From: Proteobacteria bacterium UBA2133
Lineage (GTDB): Bacteria; Pseudomonadota; Gammaproteobacteria; Arenicellales; UBA868
Assembly (NCBI GenBank): GCA_002327725.1
Contig: DCXP01000036.1
Location: forward strand, 2,020-31,987
DNA length: 29,968 bases
Direction of reading: 5' to 3'
In this document: piece by piece, positions 24,216 through 29,968 of the stretch
Layout: every line of letters begins with the position of its first letter
How positions within the stretch are numbered: the stretch's first letter is position 1
Notes under the pieces: model-generated
The model's input: the letters and a program-made list of their open reading frames with translations, nothing else
What the model was told of the DNA's origin: nothing
Databases searched by the model: none
Position numbers and translations under genes: made by a program

Positions 24216-25142
24216 ATGGATGATTCACTTCAAGAGGCGCTCACCTCGGTTCCGCCTTTCAATCAGTACGACTTGAAAGATCTTGCCGCGGAGCGGCTCG
24301 GAGGTCTGACTAACCGTAATTTCCTGGTGCAGTCCCCCGATGGACGATTCGTACTTCGCCTGGCGGGAGAAGGTACAGAGCATTACATTGACAGAAAACG
24401 TGAGCAGAAAAACGCGCAGATTGCCGCCAATGCCGGGGTCAATGCAGAGATTGTTCATTTCGATTCAAGTAGTGGGACCATGGTTACGCGCTTTATCGAA
24501 AATGCGATCACTCTGGACGTCGACCGGTTCAAGGGTGCAGGCGTACTGGAACGGACGGGGCGGGCGTTTCGGCGCCTTCATGACAGTCCCGAGCATTTCC
24601 AAGGGGACTTTGATCTCTTTGAGCAAATTGATCAGTATCTTGAGGTACTAACCCAGCTCAAGGCGGAGTTGCCGGAAGGTTATGCCACGGTGCAGGAAAG
24701 TGGCGAGGCCGTGCGCGGCGCACTTTCACGGCACACTCTGCCTTCAGCGCCCTGTCACTGCGATCCGATGGTTGAAAACTGTATCGATGACGGAAACCAG
24801 GTTTTTGTCATCGACTTTGAATATGCGGGAAATAATGATCCCATGTGGGATCTGGGTGACCTCGCGGTCGAGGGGCATTTTTCGGCTGAGCAGGAGCACA
24901 TTCTGCTATCGGCCTACTTTGGCCATGATCCCGATCCTTTTGATGTAGGCCGGATGATTATGTACAAGGCAATGTGCGATCTTCTGTGGACGCTGTGGGG
25001 TGTCGTTCAGCACGCCAACCAGAATCCCGTCGATGATTTCTGGGCTTACGCTGTGGAGCGGCTTCAACGATGCCGAATGTTGATGGCGACCGAAGCGTTT
25101 TCCGAGCACCTTGCGGCCGTTGAAGATGGTCCTGGCGCATAG
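24216..25142 (+). CDS. choline/ethanolamine kinase-like phosphotransferase (APH/LicA fold)
   Basis: A 308-residue kinase-fold protein of the aminoglycoside phosphotransferase/choline kinase group. It has RLGGLTNRNFLVQSPDGRFV with Leu-Arg (nucleotide-binding lobe), the catalytic loop HCDPMVEN (His181, Asp183, Asn188), and the metal-binding Asp200 in VIDFEYAGNNDPMWDLGDLA. The GGLTNRN and IDFEYAG forms are those of LicA-type choline kinases and ethanolamine kinases, not of antibiotic kinases. The predicted reaction is ATP-dependent phosphorylation of choline, ethanolamine or an N-methyl intermediate. An SD (GGAGG) lies ahead of the ATG. Its 3' end overlaps the PMT-like methyltransferase by 17 bases, which strongly suggests that the two act on the same molecule. 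Confidence 0.8.
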   Translation: MDDSLQEALTSVPPFNQYDLKDLAAERLGGLTNRNFLVQSPDGRFVLRLAGEGTEHYIDRKREQKNAQIAANAGVNAEIVHFDSSSGTMVTRFIENAITLDVDRFKGAGVLERTGRAFRRLHDSPEHFQGDFDLFEQIDQYLEVLTQLKAELPEGYATVQESGEAVRGALSRHTLPSAPCHCDPMVENCIDDGNQVFVIDFEYAGNNDPMWDLGDLAVEGHFSAEQEHILLSAYFGHDPDPFDVGRMIMYKAMCDLLWTLWGVVQHANQNPVDDFWAYAVERLQRCRMLMATEAFSEHLAAVEDGPGA

Positions 25143-25923
25143 CGGAGCCGGTGCAGACCAGGCCTTTCTGGATTCTGGCCAATACACGCGTGAATCCATC
25201 CTCAAGTACGAACTGGTTTACGGTGTTAATTTTGTCAGCCCGGGCGGCAAGCGCTGCGCGGCCAGGCTAATCGAGAAACTCGACCTCAAACCAGGCAGCC
25301 GTGTCCTCGATGTGGGGTGTGGCCTCGGCGGAAGCGCATTTCTGATGAAGCAGAAATTCGGTCTCAACGTCGATGCCATTGACCTGTCAGACAACATGCT
25401 GGAACTGGCCCGGCTACGGCTAACCGAAGCGGGCCTTGCCGGTCAGGTTTCGCTATATAACCAGAACTGCCTGGACATTGAAGCAAAAAATGCTTACGAC
25501 GGCATCTACAGCAGAGATGTATTCCTGCACATCAAAGAGAAAGAAAGACTGTTTGCAATCTTTTTCGAGGCCCTTAAACCATCCGGAAAACTGCTGTTCA
25601 CGGATTACTGCTGCTCAGAGGGGTCATGGTCTGAAGATTTCACGCAGTACGTTAAGCGTAGAGGTTATCACCTGTGTAGCGCACCCGAGTACCGAAATTT
25701 GATTAAGGAAGCGGGGTTTGAGGTGGTGGAAGCGGCCGATGTCACGAAGCAGTTCATCGCTTTCAGTGAAGCAGAACTCAAAACGATCCGTACTCTGGAT
25801 ATCGACGAGAATGTTCGCGAGAGTCTCAAAACCGACTGGCAGCGCAAAATTGATCGTGCCCGGACTGGAACTCAGCGATGGGGTCAGTTTCTTGGTGTAA
25901 AGCCTTCTGAGAACACGGGTTAA
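25126..25923 (+). CDS. phosphoethanolamine N-methyltransferase-like (single-domain PMT)
   Basis: A 265-residue SAM-dependent methyltransferase that resembles the Plasmodium falciparum PMT (about 266 residues) from end to end: FLDSGQYTRESILKYELVYG, VLDVGCGLGGSAFLM (SAM motif I), IYSRDVFLHIKEKERLFAIF, LLFTDYCCSEGSW, QYVKRRGYHL and WQRKI...TQRWGQF. From knowledge of that family, the catalytic Tyr/His pair and the phosphobase ligands appear here as Tyr20, Tyr28, Asp131, His135, Tyr161, Tyr175, Arg179, Tyr181 and Lys241. The predicted reaction is methylation of phosphoethanolamine to phosphocholine in up to three steps in the cytoplasm. The start is ATG 25126; a TTG at 25111 is in frame. It overlaps the kinase gene by 17 bases. 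A related phospho-base or another acceptor is possible, but the ligand set argues for a phosphobase. Confidence 0.8.
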   Translation: MVLAHSGAGADQAFLDSGQYTRESILKYELVYGVNFVSPGGKRCAARLIEKLDLKPGSRVLDVGCGLGGSAFLMKQKFGLNVDAIDLSDNMLELARLRLTEAGLAGQVSLYNQNCLDIEAKNAYDGIYSRDVFLHIKEKERLFAIFFEALKPSGKLLFTDYCCSEGSWSEDFTQYVKRRGYHLCSAPEYRNLIKEAGFEVVEAADVTKQFIAFSEAELKTIRTLDIDENVRESLKTDWQRKIDRARTGTQRWGQFLGVKPSENTG

Positions 25924-26013
25924 AGACTGCTGACTGACCTTCTCTTGTGGTCTGCGCCCAGCGCCGTTTCCGGCAAGTCCAGAGCGCCAGCAGGCATTTC
26001 CTGGTTGCGCTGT

Positions 26014-26925
26014 TTATGATTTCAATGCCCGGGACACCGCCTCGATATGAGAAGGCCCGAGGCCGCAACAGCCCCCGATCAGTCTGACCCCGTCCTGCGC
26101 CCAGGCGATCGCGTTTTCTGCTAGGACTGACGGCTCGATGATGTCGACAAAATTCCAGTTCGGCATCATGAATTCGCCGGATTCGGGGTAAACGCCCACT
26201 GGCCCCTTCCAGCAGTTGCGGACGACGTCTATCGCACCTGACACATCTGATAGCGGTGTGTGCATCACATTGATGAGATCAACAGAATACTGGGAGAGTA
26301 CCTTCACAAGTCCTGCAAAATCGCGTTCCGGGTAGCCAAAAGCTGACAAGCCATCATGACCCCGATGACTGCGCGCGCTGACGCCAAGCCAGACCGGCAG
26401 CCCAACGCCCGTGACTGCCTCGGTGACAGCATCCGAAAGCTCTACCCGCTCGCACATCTCCACCGCCAGAATATCAACTCCTGCCTCCGCGAGGATCTGG
26501 GCCTGCTCGGCCGCAGCGCGGCCCACGACTTGCGGTGAGTTCCAGGTCGGATGCTCATCATGCGCCCATTCGCAGATCGATCCTACAAGCGCAACGGGAG
26601 CCTGTGCCGCTGTATCCCGCGCCTCGCGGGCCAGTTCAACGGCTTTGATATTGATGCGTTGTACCTCGGTACCCAAGCCGCCTGGCTCGAGCATGTGTCG
26701 GGCAGAAGAGAAGGTATTGGTGATAATGGCCTCGGCACCCGCCCTGATAAAGCGCTCATGCACACTTCGAACCATATCCGGATGAGAGAGCATGGCGCGG
26801 GCACTCCAGACCTTGCCGTCCATCGGTACACCTGACTTTTCGAGTTCGGTGCCCATACCGCCGTCGATGACGAGAGGCAATCCCTCGCCTGACAACCTCT
26901 GCTGCACCCAGGACAGATCCGTCAC
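26014..26925 (-). CDS. homocysteine S-methyltransferase family protein
   Basis: A 303-residue TIM-barrel protein of the BHMT/MmuM family, which transfers a methyl group from betaine, S-methylmethionine or similar donors to homocysteine. It has DGGMGTELEKSG (21-32), ITNTFSSARHML, AVEMCERVE, and the zinc pair GGCCGLGPSHI (Cys286, Cys287). The first zinc Cys, usually in a GxNC segment, is not present: the corresponding INVMHTP has Val220 after Asn219. His222 might substitute. The protein could therefore use another metal geometry or a different thiol acceptor. It is convergent with the PMT-like gene and on the same strand as the dioxygenase and DddP-like genes upstream, 51 bases from the dioxygenase. 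A demethylated or methylated product of this locus may be its donor. Confidence 0.82.
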   Translation of the reverse strand: MTDLSWVQQRLSGEGLPLVIDGGMGTELEKSGVPMDGKVWSARAMLSHPDMVRSVHERFIRAGAEAIITNTFSSARHMLEPGGLGTEVQRINIKAVELAREARDTAAQAPVALVGSICEWAHDEHPTWNSPQVVGRAAAEQAQILAEAGVDILAVEMCERVELSDAVTEAVTGVGLPVWLGVSARSHRGHDGLSAFGYPERDFAGLVKVLSQYSVDLINVMHTPLSDVSGAIDVVRNCWKGPVGVYPESGEFMMPNWNFVDIIEPSVLAENAIAWAQDGVRLIGGCCGLGPSHIEAVSRALKS

Positions 26926-26976
26926 TGATCAGCACCTTCTACTTCTTCAAACACCATCGGCTTTCTCATAAGCGTA

Positions 26977-27792
26977 TCAGGGTGCGCGTTCCCAGGCTCT
27001 TGGCATCAATCCACAGTCAATCGGCTCACCTGGTTTCTGCCCAAGGTCCATCAGGTAGGCGGAGGTTTCCTCCGTCCATTTACCACGCGGCGAGAAGACC
27101 GTGTCGTCAGCACCGAATCGGAAGGTAATGCGGCGCTGCGTTTTCTGAGCGGGCTTGCCTTTGTTGGCCACACAGTGCAGCGTTCTGAAATCAAAGACAA
27201 GGCAATCCCCCACATCGACCTCCCATGACAGAAAATCGTAATTCCCGGGGTTCACGTCGATATCGGGTACCGGCTGGTACGCGCTTCCTTCGCAGGTGAA
27301 AGGTACATTCTCGCTGAACTCGGGAGCGACATAGAGTTGACCCCAGCGATGAGACCCGCGGACAAAGGTCAGTCCGTCTTCGATGGGGGCCTGCTCAAGG
27401 GGAATCCAGACAATACAGAGCGTACCTTCAAAATCAAAATAAGGTTCGTCGTGGTGCCAAGGGGCCCCATTGCTGGCGCCCGCCTCGCGCATAAACCAGT
27501 TGTCCATCACCATATGAACATGGTTTGCCCGCATCAGGGTTCCCGCGATTTCACCGACGGGCGAATTCAGGATGACCTGCTCAAACTGAGGGGTTTGGGG
27601 CCAGGTCCAGTATTCAAAGACATATCGGCTCGAGGAGCCTGTAGGTGTATGGTCTCTAAAAAACCTGCCGGGGTTTTTGAGATTCTGGTCAATGCCTTCA
27701 CCGGCGAGTTCCAACCATGCCTCAGAGATCGCACCTCGAAGACAGACAACACCATCTTGTTGATAAGTCTCGATCAGTTCTTCAGAGATCAT
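26977..27792 (-). CDS. phytanoyl-CoA dioxygenase (PhyH) family 2-oxoglutarate dioxygenase
   Basis: A 271-residue Fe(II)/2-oxoglutarate oxygenase. The iron triad is visible as His113 and Asp115 (PWHHDEPYFD) and His206 (FDFRTLHCVAN), and Arg221 (TQRRITFRF) would bind 2-oxoglutarate. The N-terminus YQQDGVVCLRGAISE is the usual PhyH start, so the protein is complete. Small-molecule PhyH enzymes hydroxylate substrates such as betaine-like compounds, phosphonates or ectoine. The substrate here is unknown; its position between the homocysteine methyltransferase and the DddP-like gene suggests a methylated or quaternary compound. It probably shares a transcript with both. Confidence 0.87.
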   Translation of the reverse strand: MISEELIETYQQDGVVCLRGAISEAWLELAGEGIDQNLKNPGRFFRDHTPTGSSSRYVFEYWTWPQTPQFEQVILNSPVGEIAGTLMRANHVHMVMDNWFMREAGASNGAPWHHDEPYFDFEGTLCIVWIPLEQAPIEDGLTFVRGSHRWGQLYVAPEFSENVPFTCEGSAYQPVPDIDVNPGNYDFLSWEVDVGDCLVFDFRTLHCVANKGKPAQKTQRRITFRFGADDTVFSPRGKWTEETSAYLMDLGQKPGEPIDCGLMPRAWERAP

Positions 27793-27841
27793 CTACTTTG
27801 GCTCAGTCTTTAGGAGCCTCTGTGGGCAAAGCCTCGAAAGA

Positions 27842-29083
27842 TCAAACCCAATGATCTTCCAACGGGTAGGTGGTCAGCTGTTCATGCCCATCTGCCGTGA
27901 TAAGCACCTGCTCTTCGAGCTTGACGCATTCTTTACCGCCCTGGACCCCGATCAGGGCCTCTACGCAGACCACCATACCTTCCTCAAAGACGCCGTCATA
28001 GCCCAATTCGTCATAATCCTGGGGGTAGTAGATGGAAGGAGCCTCATCGCAAAGACCCACACCGTGCATGGCGACCCCATATCGGCCCGGCACATATTCG
28101 TCGGCCATCGGATGAAGTTTGTCTGTCAGTTCCCGGTATCCGAGCCCAGGTTTCAGCAGTTCCGTATTGCGTTTTATCTGCTCGTAGGCCGCTGCATATA
28201 ACCTTCGCTGCTCATCATCGGGCTCGGCATCACAAATCCATGATCGTGACATGTCACAACAGTAGCCGTAGGGGCCCACAAGGTCGGTATCAAAACTGAC
28301 CATATCCCCTTTTTCGATGGGGCGCATTGAGCATTCCTGGAACCAGGGATTGGTACGCGGCCCCGAAGAGAGCAACCTGGTTTCAATCCATTCGCCGCCG
28401 CCCGCAATATTTCCGTGGTGCAGTTCCGCCCAGAGTGCGTTTTCGGTTATTCCGGGTTTCATCGCCTCACGCATTTGCTGCACTGCCCGCTCACAGACTT
28501 CGATGGATTTACGCATCAGGGCAATCTCGCCGGCGCTCTTGATCTCGCGTGCTTTTTCCATCACGCTGAAACCATCGTGCACTTCGTACCCGAGCGCCTC
28601 CATCTCCTGAATACCCACGGGGGCCAGTCGGTCAATCGCGATACGCCGGTTACCCCCGCTGTGCTCACGGATAATGGCGTCCATCTCAACTGCCCATTTC
28701 TTTGCCCGTTCCAGGACGTGCTGACCGGCGGACATATAGAAAAAGGAAATCGGCCTGACTACGCGCTCGACTCCGGGAAGACCCTCGGACAGCAGTGACT
28801 TGCCGCCATACTCAAAGACAATCGCCCGGCTGTTCGCGGGGACGTATACATAACGCGACTCGTTGTGCGAACACCAGATCTGCATATTGGTTGCATCGGT
28901 CGCATAACGTGTATTCAACTGATCGTACAGAATGATCCCGGCGAGATCCTGACGCACAAGCTCCTCCTGAACCCGGGCAAGGCGATAGTTGCGCACCTCA
29001 TCGAGATCACAGGGCGGCGTGGTGTAGTCCATCGCCCCATGCTGGCGGACAGTCATGAGTTCATTGACTTTGAGCACATTCAT
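27842..29083 (-). CDS. DddP-like M24-family protein, candidate DMSP lyase
   Basis: A 413-residue pita-bread-fold protein. An N-terminal creatinase domain (about 30-170, with RYATDATNMQIWCSHN) is followed by an M24 domain. It is much closer to the DMSP lyase DddP than to peptidases: GGEWIETRLLSSGPRTNPWF, VSFDTDLVGPYGYCCDMSRS, MHGVGLCDEAP and KLEEQVLITADGHEQLTTYP. All six DddP metal ligands have counterparts (Asp265, Asp267, Asp277, His340, Glu375, Glu390), as do the proposed catalytic Asp (Asp346) and the nearby Tyr335. DddP splits DMSP into dimethyl sulfide and acrylate in the cytoplasm. Length is slightly below that of roseobacter DddP (about 445) because the N-terminus is shorter. The upstream leader holds a tandem duplication that repeats the SD. 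A related non-DMSP lyase or hydrolase remains possible. Confidence 0.78.
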   Translation of the reverse strand: MNVLKVNELMTVRQHGAMDYTTPPCDLDEVRNYRLARVQEELVRQDLAGIILYDQLNTRYATDATNMQIWCSHNESRYVYVPANSRAIVFEYGGKSLLSEGLPGVERVVRPISFFYMSAGQHVLERAKKWAVEMDAIIREHSGGNRRIAIDRLAPVGIQEMEALGYEVHDGFSVMEKAREIKSAGEIALMRKSIEVCERAVQQMREAMKPGITENALWAELHHGNIAGGGEWIETRLLSSGPRTNPWFQECSMRPIEKGDMVSFDTDLVGPYGYCCDMSRSWICDAEPDDEQRRLYAAAYEQIKRNTELLKPGLGYRELTDKLHPMADEYVPGRYGVAMHGVGLCDEAPSIYYPQDYDELGYDGVFEEGMVVCVEALIGVQGGKECVKLEEQVLITADGHEQLTTYPLEDHWV

Positions 29084-29130
29084 GGCGTTTTCTCCAATTT
29101 ACCGCCCGGCGTTTTCTCCAATTTACCGCC
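29084..29130. repeat. 24-bp tandem duplication over the ribosome binding site of the DddP-like gene
   Basis: A 23-base unit occurs twice without mismatch, at 29084-29106 and 29108-29130, separated by one base. On the minus strand each copy reads GGCGGTAAATTGGAGAAAAC and then GCC, so each carries a GGAG that can serve as an SD. The proximal copy lies at the correct distance from the ATG at 29083. The duplication probably arose by slippage and may change translation of the lyase-like gene. Confidence 0.85.
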
Positions 29131-29182
29131 AGACCAAGATACCGGTCGGCTTATCCGCACTCAATCCCAAATACGACCTGTT

Positions 29183-29899
29183 TCAGCCACCGCGGGCCGC
29201 CCCGTCGAGCAGCCGCTGATGAATAAACCCAAATTCGTAACCACGCTCTGAAATATGAAAAATCCGATAGCCTTTATTTCGCAGTTGCGAGACTACCCGT
29301 ACAAAGTCGGCAAATGAGATCTGTTGGCAGTTATAGTGAAACTCAACCAGCAGTTGTCCCGGTAATAATCCTGACGCGAGCATATCGGGGAGCACCAGCA
29401 TCTCTTCCCCCTCAATATCCATTTTTAGGATATCGATCTCCCGATGGCCAAGGTCTCGCTGCAGACTCTCCAGTTTCTTGACATCACAATACACCACTGA
29501 CTCGCCCGGCCCGCCGAAATCTGTGCTTGAGTAGTTGAACTTGCGCTCACGGTTTGGCTCTGAAAACCCCTGGCTACCGTCAATTGTGCCAAGCCCTACG
29601 GGATGAAAATCAAACTGCGGCGGCAACACCTGCTCACGGATCCAGCGGACCGAGCGTGGAGTAGGGTCAAATGCATGGAGTTCGACACCGTGCTGCTCAA
29701 TCATCGCCAGGTCCCAGGCGATGTTATTGCCGACCCCCGCCGAATACACAACGCTGCCGGGAGACAAATATTCAGGTACAACGGCCCAGACACCCGAACG
29801 GGCGCCATAGGATATCCACTTAACAGTTACCTCGACCTCGATGCCGGAGCGATACAGCCTCCTGCGTCTTCTCCACTGCTTTATGCGCTTGAATGCCAT
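29183..29899 (-). CDS. FkbM family methyltransferase
   Basis: A 238-residue SAM-dependent methyltransferase of the FkbM group, which O-methylates glycans and natural products. It has VVYSAGVGNNIAWDLAMIEQ (SAM motif I), LHAFDPTPRSVRWI (acidic loop), DILKMDIEGEEMLVLPDML (the signature KxDIEGxE) and the C-terminal LLVEFHYNC. The N-terminus is strongly basic (KRIKQWRRRRRLYRSG), which might contact a membrane or polyanionic substrate. An AGGAG lies only one base before the ATG, closer than usual, so initiation may be inefficient. The gene stands about 100 bases upstream of the DddP-like gene on the same strand. Its role in the locus is unclear, and it may belong to an unrelated surface-sugar function. 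Confidence 0.8.
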   Translation of the reverse strand: MAFKRIKQWRRRRRLYRSGIEVEVTVKWISYGARSGVWAVVPEYLSPGSVVYSAGVGNNIAWDLAMIEQHGVELHAFDPTPRSVRWIREQVLPPQFDFHPVGLGTIDGSQGFSEPNRERKFNYSSTDFGGPGESVVYCDVKKLESLQRDLGHREIDILKMDIEGEEMLVLPDMLASGLLPGQLLVEFHYNCQQISFADFVRVVSQLRNKGYRIFHISERGYEFGFIHQRLLDGAARGG

Positions 29900-29968
29900 G
29901 CTCCTGAAACGGAGGACGGTTCTTACCGCCGATCGCCCCTATTTGCTGTCAATCCAGCAGCTGAAGGG

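Noticed and set aside
24216..25142. Aminoglycoside-resistance phosphotransferase
   Set aside because: The GGLTNRN and IDFEYAG forms and the overlap with a PMT-like gene fit choline/ethanolamine kinases better.
27842..29083. Xaa-Pro aminopeptidase or creatinase
   Set aside because: The fold is shared, but the long DddP-specific segments and the Asp at the proposed lyase position favour a DddP-like assignment.

Overview
This window looks like an accessory catabolic region from the chromosome of a free-living, probably marine proteobacterium. Gammaproteobacterial origin is my guess, held loosely. The grounds are a mid-range base composition, Shine-Dalgarno (SD) starts, closely packed operons, and many genes for small organic osmolytes, methylated compounds and acyl-CoA intermediates. 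I see no rRNA, tRNA, CRISPR array, insertion sequence or phage gene.

Left part (1-5230), decayed and poorly known: a broken alpha/beta hydrolase enters from the left edge and runs into the 3' end of a minus-strand 4-oxalocrotonate tautomerase/epoxide hydrolase pair. Two small membrane proteins, a secreted protein and a small CxxC protein follow. Then comes the C-terminal half of a second alpha/beta hydrolase, with an in-frame stop.

Middle part (5231-13267): a uroporphyrinogen decarboxylase-superfamily protein and a DUF1989 protein (+) converge with a DMT exporter and a NodB-type deacetylase (-). A plus-strand run follows: crotonase, a stand-alone C-terminal domain of an acyl-CoA synthetase, an SDR, a flavodoxin-fold quinone reductase and an MFS transporter.

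Right-middle part (13334-21414): a 4-hydroxyproline epimerase/proline racemase, a phytanoyl-CoA dioxygenase (PhyH) remnant and a SAM methyltransferase, all on minus. Next on minus are a complete acyl-CoA synthetase/enoyl-CoA hydratase pair and a D-cysteine desulfhydrase/L-cysteate sulfo-lyase homologue. On plus are a cupin, a membrane protein and a DMT transporter.

Right part (21593-29899), the most interesting: a dimethylglycine/sarcosine dehydrogenase-like FAD-GcvT protein, then a choline/ethanolamine-kinase-like phosphotransferase. The latter overlaps a single-domain methyltransferase that matches the Plasmodium/plant phosphoethanolamine N-methyltransferase (PMT) along its whole length, including the active-site residues. 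Converging on these from the other strand are a homocysteine S-methyltransferase homologue lacking one usual zinc Cys, a PhyH-type dioxygenase, a DddP-like M24 protein with all metal ligands of the DMSP lyase DddP, and an FkbM methyltransferase. I infer a locus that makes, trims or breaks down methylated ammonium and sulfonium compounds (ethanolamine/choline, glycine betaine, DMSP, possibly cysteate) and feeds methyl groups and acyl-CoA products into central metabolism. At least four gene remnants show that the region is in flux.
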